A stretch of 6,068 nt of DNA, taken from the NCBI GenBank assembly GCA_031257725.1, contig JAIROD010000282.1, positions 1 through 6,068 on the forward strand. Reading direction: 5' to 3'. Origin of the DNA: Planctomycetaceae bacterium. GTDB taxonomy: Bacteria; Planctomycetota; Planctomycetia; Pirellulales; Thermoguttaceae. Below are positions 1-5,294 of this stretch, in pieces. The notes beneath the pieces are model-generated. The model saw only the letters and a list, made by a program, of their open reading frames with translations, was not told where the DNA came from and ran no database searches. Each line of letters opens with the position of its first letter. The first letter of the stretch is position 1. A program made the position numbers and the translations under genes.

Positions 1-14
1 AACGTTTCCTTTTT

Positions 15-1562
15 TCAATCTTTTTCTTTTGTTCGGAAAATGTTCCATATTTTTTCCCATTCTGTTTTGTTAATGGTAATCAACAGATAAACGGGAAAAT
101 ATGTTACACTGCACAGAAAACCGACAAGGATGAGCTGTAAATAATTCGGAGCGAGCAGGTAATAGGAAATGAGATACGGAATGATGCAGGCAATTCCTGC
201 GCAACCGAAATAAGAGAAAATCCGCAGAAAATAGATAACGATATTTTCTTTTCGAAGCAGGCAAACATAAATCGGAACAGCAATACCGCGCACGGCAAAC
301 ATAGAGAAACCAATACATCCTGCAACATATTCAACACCATATCCGAGATACAAAAATGAGGCGGCTTCGATGAGAACCAATGTATTTCCGATCAATCCGG
401 CGTAGGCGATGAATGAATGTTTGGCAATGGCGTAAAGATATTTCGTGTTCGGAGATTGACACTGGGCAATCCATACGCCTATTGTGATCAAAACCAAACA
501 AGGATACGCTTTCAAAAAATAATAGATTCCTTCGTCGTTCTTGCCTCCCCAACGCATGAGAAAATCTTGTCCCCAGACAATCAATCCAAAGGCACAGAAT
601 GTAGTGAAACAAGTTGACATTTTGTAAGCCAATTTCAATGTTTTATCGGCTAATTCCTTATCTTGCTTGGAGTAGAGCAGGGTCAGCCATGAGGTGAGCC
701 AGTTTCCCATAACGATTTCCGTAGCATTGATCAGATACGATGATAACCCCATCGCAATCATTGAAAAAAGCGCAACCGCTTCAAAATTGATCAAGGTTGA
801 AATGATAAAAACACTTCCTTGATTGAGAATTTCACCGGAAACAAAAACCAGAAAGGTAAACGTACCATATCGAATCAATTTGAGCAGAATTTCTTTTCGA
901 AAATAGGAAGGGTTCAAAAAAAATTCCGGAAACGCAATATAAACAAGTTTCAGGAGAACAATCATGTTGAGGAGAGCAATGACCAGATTAGCGCAGGCTA
1001 AGGCAATTAAACGTCCGCCGGAAAAAAGAATCAAAAAAGTAATGAACGCTCCAAAAATTCGGAAAATCACCACCTGACCGCCGGTCAATTCCTGACGCAT
1101 TGTTCCATTGACAATTCCGATAAAAATATTCATCGGAAAATTGATGCAAAAAGTAAATCCGTTAATAATAATGATCATTACTAACAACAACCGATCTTCC
1201 ATCGCCGGATTCAGATAATAAATTCCGCAAGCGGTAATGATAAGTCCGAGAAATCCGGCTACACCTAAAAAGAGAAAAACAAAAAAAGCGGTGTTGGATA
1301 ACGCAAGACATTCTTCTTTATTTTTTTGGGCGTAGGCAACAGTGAAGAATCGTGAAACCGCTGCGGAAATTCCTAGATCCGCCAAAGAAAACGCTCCCAC
1401 TAAACCGGCAACAATAACATTGATACCGTATTCACGTTCACCGAGTGTTTTCAAAATATAGGGAGCCAAGATAAAACCAACAACAATCGCAACTCCAAAA
1501 TTTAAAACATTTAAACCGGCTCCTTTTAAAAGATTAGTGAGATGTTTTTGATTACTGTCCAT
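15..1562 (-). CDS. Wzx/MATE-like polysaccharide (oligosaccharide) flippase, multi-pass membrane protein
   Basis: Predicted to flip lipid-linked sugar units across the inner membrane during polysaccharide or glycan assembly. The 515-residue product is nearly all hydrophobic, with roughly 12-14 membrane segments. The first pair (about residues 14-38 and 44-68) carries the typical opening of the polysaccharide synthesis/MVF-MATE superfamily: GFILAPYILKTLGEREYG, then SLADLGISAAVSRFF. Later helices lie near 90-115, 125-150, 165-205, 230-280, 315-330, 350-365, 380-435 and 445-500, and a short charged tail (EWEKIW..RTKEKD) ends it. The length fits the family. The ATG at 1562 is the first start before the conserved N-terminus, but the upstream bases (minus strand ctcaaaaagaat) show no clear Shine-Dalgarno sequence. 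The stop is TGA at 17-15. An AAGGA just after it, at the window edge, could serve a following gene outside the window. Substrate cannot be told from sequence; a MATE-type exporter is the main alternative but the N-terminus favours glycan flippase. Confidence 0.85.
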   Translation of the reverse strand: MDSNQKHLTNLLKGAGLNVLNFGVAIVVGFILAPYILKTLGEREYGINVIVAGLVGAFSLADLGISAAVSRFFTVAYAQKNKEECLALSNTAFFVFLFLGVAGFLGLIITACGIYYLNPAMEDRLLLVMIIIINGFTFCINFPMNIFIGIVNGTMRQELTGGQVVIFRIFGAFITFLILFSGGRLIALACANLVIALLNMIVLLKLVYIAFPEFFLNPSYFRKEILLKLIRYGTFTFLVFVSGEILNQGSVFIISTLINFEAVALFSMIAMGLSSYLINATEIVMGNWLTSWLTLLYSKQDKELADKTLKLAYKMSTCFTTFCAFGLIVWGQDFLMRWGGKNDEGIYYFLKAYPCLVLITIGVWIAQCQSPNTKYLYAIAKHSFIAYAGLIGNTLVLIEAASFLYLGYGVEYVAGCIGFSMFAVRGIAVPIYVCLLRKENIVIYFLRIFSYFGCAGIACIIPYLISYYLLAPNYLQLILVGFLCSVTYFPVYLLITINKTEWEKIWNIFRTKEKD

Positions 1563-1630
1563 ATTCTTTTTGAGTGATCTATTTTGTGTTTGTAACTATT
1601 CAGCGAAAATGGCGAAAACGTATTACAATT

Positions 1631-1790
1631 GCCCCCTAACCTTATTTTCAACCGAGTGTTTTAGCGTTAAGTCGAACAACGCGGGGCAAGCCCAGACCAT
1701 TAACTTGCGGTAAATGCTGAATTATGAGAGATTCCCTATTATTTTTTAGGAAAGATGAGTTGTCAATAAGGTAATAAGGTCAAGGGGGGG
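1631..1790. repeat. Imperfect inverted repeat with CCCCCTAACCTTATT-type ends
   Basis: The left end CCCCCTAACCTTATT (1632-1646) matches the reverse complement of the right end (1773-1788), which reads CCCCCTTGACCTTATT, with one gap and one mismatch. AATAAGG also recurs at 1765-1771, 1773-1779 and 1812-1818. The interior has no reading frame of note. It is nested in the larger 1592-2108 segment and may be the trace of another small element. Confidence 0.35.
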
Positions 1791-1892
1791 ACTGTAAAAA
1801 CTGGAGAGGTGAATAAGGTTGAGCAAGCGTAGAAATTTAATTTTTTTGGAGGATGAGGTGTTCAGTGGTTTGGTTGTCTTTCCGAATATTCC

Positions 1893-1923
1893 CGTCCCGT
1901 TAGGGACGACATCTTGGTAGAAA
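1893..1923 (-). repeat. TACCAA/GTCCC hairpin repeat, copy 1
   Basis: On the minus strand this reads TTTCTACCAAGATGT followed by the perfect hairpin CGTCCCTAACGGGACG (6-bp arms, 4-nt loop; plus-strand 1893-1908). Its hairpin is identical to that of copy 3 in reverse complement. It faces the opposite way to copies 3 and 4. Confidence 0.85.
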
Positions 1924-1943
1924 ACGGTATAACAAAATGATCC

Positions 1944-1973
1944 GCGTCCCGTAGGGATGCAATATTGGTAAGA
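1944..1973 (-). repeat. TACCAA/GTCCC hairpin repeat, copy 2
   Basis: On the minus strand this reads TCTTACCAATATT followed by the hairpin GCATCCCTACGGGACGC (7-bp arms with one mismatch that is a G-U wobble on one RNA strand, 3-nt loop). It lies 20 nt after copy 1 and has the same orientation. Confidence 0.8.
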
Positions 1974-1992
1974 TTTATTGATTGATTCCTGA

Positions 1993-2022
1993 TTTTACCA
2001 ACATATCGTCCCTAACGGGACG
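1993..2022 (+). repeat. TACCAA/GTCCC hairpin repeat, copy 3
   Basis: Reads TTTTACCAACATAT followed by the perfect hairpin CGTCCCTAACGGGACG (2007-2022). It starts 19 nt after copy 2 but in the opposite orientation, so copies 2 and 3 present their TACCAA boxes towards each other. Confidence 0.85.
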
Positions 2023-2043
2023 AACATTTTTAATCGTAATCGC

Positions 2044-2074
2044 TTTCTACCAATATGTTGTCCCTATCGGGACA
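2044..2074 (+). repeat. TACCAA/GTCCC hairpin repeat, copy 4
   Basis: Reads TTTCTACCAATATGT followed by the perfect hairpin TGTCCCTATCGGGACA (2059-2074, 6-bp arms, 4-nt loop). It starts 21 nt after copy 3, in the same orientation. The first arm base pair has changed from C-G to T-A, a compensated change that keeps the stem intact. Confidence 0.85.
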
Positions 2075-2120
2075 GGAAAACGAACATTCACCGCGACTGA
2101 ATAGTTACGTTTATTTTTTA

Positions 2121-2180
2121 CCACCCCTGCCCCTCCGAAGGAGGGGAACTATTCCCCTCCTTCGGAGGGGCTAGGGGGGG
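2121..2180. repeat. Perfect 19-bp inverted repeat built from two self-palindromic CCCCTCC units
   Basis: The arms CCCCTCCGAAGGAGGGGAA (2130-2148) and TTCCCCTCCTTCGGAGGGG (2152-2170) pair perfectly around a 3-nt CTA loop. Outside them, C-rich (2121-2129) and G-rich (2171-2180) tails extend the pairing imperfectly. Each arm is also a 7-bp hairpin on its own (CCCCTCC/GGAGGGG), so the DNA or RNA could form one long stem or two side-by-side hairpins. This resembles REP/BIME-type dispersed repeats. No U-run follows it on the minus strand (the sequence continues TGGTAAAAAATAAACG), so it is not a standard intrinsic terminator. Confidence 0.85.
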
Positions 2181-2243
2181 TCATTCGGAGTAAACGACTG
2201 ACAAGTTAAAAAAAATATTCCACTGATATATTACGATATTTCC

Positions 2244-2268
2244 GATTATTTTGGAATTGCAAATAATC
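2244..2268. repeat. AT-rich hairpin downstream of the CNNM gene
   Basis: GATTATTT (2244-2251) and AAATAATC (2261-2268) form a perfect 8-bp stem around a 9-nt loop. It lies four bases from the next hairpin (2272-2287). On the minus strand the two would appear one after the other in the CNNM 3' untranslated region and could help RNA 3'-end formation or stability, though no clear U-tract follows. Confidence 0.5.
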
Positions 2269-2271
2269 CTA

Positions 2272-2340
2272 TTGCGGTTAGCCGCAACCTAATGCATCGC
2301 CGGCGGTTACTACGTTGCGCAACATTCCCGCCTGCCGTTG
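2272..2340. repeat. GC-rich string of palindromes just after the CNNM stop codon
   Basis: Three palindromes lie within 52 bp: TTGCGGTTAGCCGCAA (2272-2287, 6-bp arms, TTAG loop), CGCCGGCG (2298-2305) and GTTGCGCAAC (2314-2323). The block is much richer in GC than its flanks and begins 13 bp beyond the CNNM stop. The minus strand holds a short open stretch reading MLRNVVTAGDALGCG, which looks like translated repeat rather than a gene. A REP-like or decayed mobile-element end is plausible; a terminator role for the 2272-2287 hairpin is possible but lacks a U-run. Confidence 0.45.
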
Positions 2341-2353
2341 CATTTTTTTGGAA

Positions 2354-3727
2354 CTAATTATTGCGATGGAGTTGAATGCGAATTTTTTCGATACGGCGTT
2401 GTGTTGCTTCGATAACGGTGAAACGGGACAAATTGCCCTCATGTTCAAAGTCAACCGTTTCACCAACACGAGGAACATGACCAAGTGTTGAAAAAATAAA
2501 ACCGGCTATGGTGTCGTAATCTTCTTCTTCCGGCAAGTCAAGACCAAGCGTTTCATTCAACTCGTCAATCCGAACCTTGCCTAATACCTCAAAGGTTTCC
2601 GCATCCAGCTCCTTAATTTCTTCCGTAACGACCATTGGATCGTGTTCGTCCACAATTTCACCGACAATTTCTTCCAGAATATCTTCCAACGTGACCACTC
2701 CCGAAACTCCGCCGTATTCGTCTAAAACAATTGCCAAATGACCTTTAGCGCGTTGTGAAATATCATCATCCGCAACATTGTTTTTTCCGGAACCAGTTTG
2801 ATCGGAACCGGTTTTGTCGGAAATATTTTTACCTGAACCGGACGGTTTTGTATTTTGAAATTCCTGAAGCAATGTATCAACCGGTTTGGTTTCCGGCACA
2901 AACAACGGTTCGGTCATTAACTCCGTCCAGGGACAACGTTGTGACGGGTCATTTTTGACCAATTCACGAAGTAAATCTTTGGCGTGAATCACCCCGATAA
3001 TATCGTCACGGTTATCCTTATACACGGGAATTCTCGAATGCGGCGTTGCAATCACTGCCGCAAGCATTTCATCCCATGACAACGTGTTCGAAATACTTTT
3101 CATGTCGGTTCGCGGCGTCATAATTTCGGAAACGGTGAAATCGCTTAATTCAATCACCCCTTCGATCATTTCACGTGCGTCCTCCTCCAGAAGTCCTTCA
3201 CGGTGACCTTCGGTAACCATTGTTCGGATTTCATCCTCAAACGCTTCTTCATCGTCGGTTTCTTCTGTTTGACCGGCAAGACGATGAAAAAAAACATTGA
3301 AAAACCGGTCAATCAATGTCAGTGGGAAAAGCAACACTGCCAGGCAAGACCAGAGTGACCACGTAAAATAAACAAAAGAAGTTCCCCAAAGTTTTGAAAC
3401 CGCTCGCGGTAACCAAAAATCCACACACAAAAGAAGGAGCGACACGATGAGGATCAGAAAAATCCAATCGGTAAAAACATCATGTTTGGGATTCCATTCG
3501 AAAACGGTAACCGTTACCAACGCGGTTGACAAAAGAATACGCAACATTCCGGCAGCTGCCGCCGCATGGTCGTATTCTTTAAGAATCCGGCTCAATCGGT
3601 TTTCCGCTCCGCGCCGCCGACAGAAATCTTCCAACTGATGTCTGGAAAACGATTTAAGTGATCGGGAACCGATTGAAACAATACAAATCAAAACCAGTCC
3701 CAAAAGAATAAAATAAATCAGAATCAT
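2354..3727 (-). CDS. CNNM/CorC (hemolysin C-like) family membrane protein with CBS pair and transporter-associated domain
   Basis: A 457-residue inner-membrane protein of the family linked to Mg2+/divalent-cation transport or resistance. A divergent N-terminal membrane domain (about 1-150) has hydrophobic segments near 3-20, 60-77, 87-105 and 118-140, with the amphipathic RSLKSFSRHQLEDFCRRRG between the first two. The acidic linker (155-195: EDEIRTMVTEGHREGLLEEDAREMIEGVIEL) leads into FTVSEIMTPRTDM and a first CBS domain (about 197-255, with SRIPVYKDNRDDIIGVIHAKDLL). A second CBS domain follows (about 265-360, with LAIVLDEYGGVSGVVTLEDILEEIVGEIVDEHD), then a CorC_HlyC domain (about 370-452, with DYDTIAGFIFSTLGHVPRVGETV). 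Length fits the family. The second CBS domain holds a polar insert of about 35 residues (294-328). The ATG at 3727 opens directly into the first membrane segment, but there is no clear Shine-Dalgarno. It stands alone, with repeat-filled spacers on both sides. The cation substrate is not determinable. Confidence 0.9.
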   Translation of the reverse strand: MILIYFILLGLVLICIVSIGSRSLKSFSRHQLEDFCRRRGAENRLSRILKEYDHAAAAAGMLRILLSTALVTVTVFEWNPKHDVFTDWIFLILIVSLLLLCVDFWLPRAVSKLWGTSFVYFTWSLWSCLAVLLFPLTLIDRFFNVFFHRLAGQTEETDDEEAFEDEIRTMVTEGHREGLLEEDAREMIEGVIELSDFTVSEIMTPRTDMKSISNTLSWDEMLAAVIATPHSRIPVYKDNRDDIIGVIHAKDLLRELVKNDPSQRCPWTELMTEPLFVPETKPVDTLLQEFQNTKPSGSGKNISDKTGSDQTGSGKNNVADDDISQRAKGHLAIVLDEYGGVSGVVTLEDILEEIVGEIVDEHDPMVVTEEIKELDAETFEVLGKVRIDELNETLGLDLPEEEDYDTIAGFIFSTLGHVPRVGETVDFEHEGNLSRFTVIEATQRRIEKIRIQLHRNN

Positions 3728-3759
3728 TCGCCAATATCACTGAACGGAAATTGTTTTTC

Positions 3760-3771
3760 AAAAAATTTTTT
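3760..3771. repeat. 12-bp A/T palindrome upstream of the CNNM gene
   Basis: AAAAAATTTTTT is a perfect palindromic A-tract 33 bp ahead of the CNNM start codon. It would be intrinsically curved DNA within the likely 5' untranslated region. A regulatory role is possible, but such tracts are common in AT-rich spacers. Confidence 0.4.
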
Positions 3772-3794
3772 CCCTTTCACAATAAAATCAAAAA

Positions 3795-3822
3795 ACTGTA
3801 TTTGTATTATTGCAATTTTCAA
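3795..3822 (-). promoter_or_regulatory. Candidate sigma70-like promoter for the CNNM gene
   Basis: On the minus strand TTGAAA (3822-3817; 5 of 6 to the -35 consensus) and TACAGT (3800-3795; 4 of 6 to -10) are separated by 16 nt. They lie about 70 bp before the ATG, implying a long leader. Planctomycete promoters are poorly defined and the region is AT-rich, so a chance match is quite possible. Confidence 0.2.
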
Positions 3823-3853
3823 AATATTAGCAAGAGGTGATTTTGTTAGTTTA

Positions 3854-3935
3854 TCGTTAATACTAAATAGTTGCGCAAGCGTGATTTTTACCGTAACGTG
3901 TTAAATCCGCTTGCGCAACTATTCAGTATTAACGA
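3854..3935. repeat. Long hairpin element with 28-bp arms between the PEP-CTERM and CNNM genes
   Basis: The arms 3854-3881 and 3908-3935 are reverse complements with one mismatch (A3865 against C3924). They share the central GTTGCGCAAGCG/CGCTTGCGCAAC and the outer TCGTTAATACT/AGTATTAACGA. An inner GATTT/AAATC stem (3883-3887 and 3903-3907) continues the pairing, and outside the arms the match goes on imperfectly for about ten more bases. It starts 19 bp beyond the PEP-CTERM stop codon, so it would form in that transcript's 3' end and may stop or protect it. No U-run follows on the minus strand, and the length and a related copy near 5052 suggest a dispersed repeat instead. Confidence 0.8.
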
Positions 3936-3954
3936 TTAACTATAAAACTATTCA

Positions 3955-4809
3955 CTACTTTACTTTCTTTTTTCGTTTCAGGAACGGCAACGCGAGAGTG
4001 CCGACAAAACCTAAAATCAATGCGGTTGCCGGTTCGGGAACGACAGAGGGAACAACATTGGCACTAACATTAGTCAAAATGAAGGCGAAGTCTTGATAAT
4101 CAAAGTCCGACCCTGATTTCGGTAAGTCCTCGAAGGCAAACAGAAATGCAGATTCAACATTTTCATCGCCGACTCGTTGCTTCATCAGATCGGTAACGTC
4201 AAAGGCAATAAGATGTTGGACTCCATCTTCATAGTAACGTGTCCACGTTGCCTCACTTTGGTACTCATCCGATGAATAATACCATTCGTGATCGCCGGAA
4301 AATACCTTCGACTGTCCGTTGGTATTTGCCGAAAAGGTATAATTACCTCCTACCAGAGGAATTTGCTGACCATCATCAATGAATGCCTCGCCGTTGGTTG
4401 TAGAACCATATTGTCCCGTATCAAAAAGCAAATTACCGGTTGTACTGTAAATTTGCAATCCATGCGTCCAAGCGGAACTCGTGAACGAGGCAACGACATT
4501 GCTTCCCGAATTGACTTGCCATGACGAAATTGTTTGCCGAATCATTCGCTCATCCGCCAGTTCGTTTCCACTGGTGTAATTTGATTGATCGAGAGCACCA
4601 AGTTCTTCAGAGAAATATTCATTGAAAATTCGATACAAAGGATTGGGCACATCTCCATTTGTATCAGTGGTGTTGTCGTTAATCTGTAATGTTTCAAGAC
4701 TTGCGTTAGTTACCGCATAGTCCGGTACCACCAAATCACCATAGGAAATGGAGATCATCGAGACCAATATTACAGCGACCAGAACTAATTGTGAAAAGAA
4801 AGTCTTCAT
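3955..4809 (-). CDS. Secreted PEP-CTERM sorting-domain protein with a DUF4114-like C-terminal motif
   Basis: A 284-residue protein of unknown function, probably exported and anchored or released at the cell surface. A signal peptide covers about residues 1-24 (MKTFF, then a hydrophobic VLVAVILVSMISI core, and SYG before the likely cut). The mature part is rich in Ser, Thr, Asn, Gly and aromatic residues. Near the end, AFLFAFEDLPKSGSDFDYQDFAFILTNV (220-247) resembles DUF4114 domains, whose acidic residues may bind calcium. The C-terminus has the three PEP-CTERM parts: VPEPA (257-261), a hydrophobic segment (about 262-277) and a basic tail (KRKKKVK). This tail is known to be processed by an exosortase in the inner membrane; none is encoded in the window. 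The start is well supported by a GAGG 7 nt upstream. The gene stands alone between two related hairpin repeats. The N-terminal two-thirds I do not recognise. Confidence 0.85.
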   Translation of the reverse strand: MKTFFSQLVLVAVILVSMISISYGDLVVPDYAVTNASLETLQINDNTTDTNGDVPNPLYRIFNEYFSEELGALDQSNYTSGNELADERMIRQTISSWQVNSGSNVVASFTSSAWTHGLQIYSTTGNLLFDTGQYGSTTNGEAFIDDGQQIPLVGGNYTFSANTNGQSKVFSGDHEWYYSSDEYQSEATWTRYYEDGVQHLIAFDVTDLMKQRVGDENVESAFLFAFEDLPKSGSDFDYQDFAFILTNVSANVVPSVVPEPATALILGFVGTLALPFLKRKKKVK

Positions 4810-4816
4810 GGTTTTA

Positions 4817-4820
4817 CCTC
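4817..4820 (-). promoter_or_regulatory. Shine-Dalgarno site of the PEP-CTERM gene
   Basis: GAGG on the minus strand lies 7 nt before the ATG at 4809. It is the only clear ribosome binding site among the four genes here and fixes this start codon. Confidence 0.6.
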
Positions 4821-4857
4821 ATTGTGTGGTTTTGTTGAATTTAATATGGCTAATAGC

Positions 4858-4886
4858 ACAATATTACCTGATCTTTTTTGATGCAA
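4858..4886 (-). promoter_or_regulatory. Weak candidate promoter for the PEP-CTERM gene
   Basis: On the minus strand TTGCAT (4886-4881) and TATTGT (4863-4858) are 17 nt apart and would give a leader of about 40 nt. The matches are only 3 of 6 and 4 of 6 to sigma70 consensus in AT-rich DNA, so this is tentative. Confidence 0.18.
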
Positions 4887-5051
4887 ATAGTGTTCCATTT
4901 GTTTTTGCCATTTTCGTTTATTTTTCTTAACTTGTTTGTAATTAACATGTTAAGATAAAAATATTTTTCTAAAAAATAGAAATCCCCAAACAATCAGCAT
5001 CAATAACTGTATCAAAACGAAACAAATGTAGCTACATAATTAAACGTGAAA

Positions 5052-5090
5052 AGTTATGCAAACGTGATTTTACCGGTTAGTTAAAATCAG
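5052..5090. repeat. Hairpin repeat related to the 3869-3910 element
   Basis: AGTTATGCAAACGTGATTTT then ACCG matches AGTTGCGCAAGCGTGATTTT then TACCG at 3869-3893, with three substitutions and one gap, in the same orientation. The similarity fades after that, although both run on to a TTAAA/TAAAATC segment. Within it TGATTTTA (5065-5072) and TAAAATCA (5082-5089) form a perfect 8-bp stem with a 9-nt loop. Confidence 0.6.
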
Positions 5091-5113
5091 GAAAATACGA
5101 TGTAATTCCGATA

Positions 5114-5142
5114 TTTTACCAATATTTTATCGTTATAAAATA
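5114..5142 (+). repeat. Possible fifth, AT-rich relative of the TACCAA hairpin repeat
   Basis: TTTTACCAATAT (5114-5125) matches the box of copies 3 and 4 at 1993-2074. As in those copies a hairpin follows, here TATTTTAT (5123-5130), CGTT loop, ATAAAATA (5135-5142): a perfect 8-bp stem. The GTCCC/GGGAC sequence is replaced by A/T pairs, so the relation rests on the box and the layout. Confidence 0.4.
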
Positions 5143-5294
5143 GCCCCCCACTTGAATTATTCAGATTATTCCAAGTTTCGAGGGATGAAGTAATGCATAA
5201 CCGGCAATATTGTAAAAAAGCGACTTCTGAAAACTCCGCGCTCACCCCAAAAAACCAAACAACAAATTCCAAACAGTATAACTATTGGATACTT

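Larger units (their letters stand above)
1592..2108. mobile_element. Possible MITE-like segment with 12-bp terminal inverted repeats
   Basis: GTAACTATTCAG at 1592-1603 is matched exactly in reverse complement by CTGAATAGTTAC at 2097-2108. GTTT lies directly outside both ends (1588-1591 and 2109-2112), which could be a 4-bp target duplication. The 517-bp interior encodes no protein and contains most of the small repeats in this spacer. A short, non-coding unit with terminal inverted repeats is what a MITE looks like, but the 4-bp duplication is low complexity and only one copy is visible, so this is an inference. Confidence 0.3.
1563..2353. other. 791-bp noncoding, repeat-dense spacer between the CNNM and flippase genes
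   Basis: No credible coding region lies here on either strand. It holds, from left to right: a 12-bp terminal inverted repeat (1592-1603, partner 2097-2108); a weaker CCCCCTAACCTTATT-type inverted repeat (about 1631-1790); four TACCAA/GTCCC repeats (1893-2074); a perfect 19-bp inverted repeat (2130-2170); an AT-rich hairpin (2244-2268); and a GC-rich string of palindromes next to the CNNM stop codon (2272-2340). The spacer is downstream of CNNM and upstream of the flippase, so flippase promoter sequences must lie in it or further upstream; I could not pick out a convincing one. Confidence 0.8.
4810..5294. other. 485-bp AT-rich noncoding spacer between the acyltransferase and PEP-CTERM genes
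   Basis: No convincing gene is present; the short open frames have no family features and no ribosome site. The spacer holds a repeat related to the 3869-3910 element (5052-5090), a TACCAA box with an AT hairpin (5114-5142), and the upstream region of the PEP-CTERM gene (4810-4890). AACCGGCAATA at 5199-5209 is an 11-bp inverted match to 5304-5314 at the 3' end of the acyltransferase gene. Directly after the acyltransferase stop, the minus strand has a poor CCAA/TTGG stem and a T-rich stretch, too weak to call a terminator. I see nothing definite in 4891-5040. Confidence 0.6.

Noticed and set aside
70..612. Extra minus-strand genes within the flippase region
   Set aside because: They are shifted-frame shadows of the flippase, without ribosome sites or recognisable domains.
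1893..2074. CRISPR array
   Set aside because: The repeats change orientation halfway, spacers are only 19-21 nt, the repeats vary, and no cas gene is present.
2121..2180. Intrinsic terminator of the CNNM gene
   Set aside because: It lies over 170 bp past the stop and is not followed by a U-run on the minus strand.
2278..2484. Small 68-residue minus-strand gene
   Set aside because: Most of it overlaps the CNNM 3' end in another frame; the rest is palindromic repeat with no ribosome site.
3854..3935. Intrinsic terminator of the PEP-CTERM gene
   Set aside because: Placement is right but the stem is very long and the minus-strand continuation (TAAACTAACAAAATC) lacks a U-tract; kept as a repeat.
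5087..5272. Small 61-residue minus-strand gene
   Set aside because: No domain, signal or ribosome site; it covers the AT hairpin and looks like chance open frame in AT-rich DNA.
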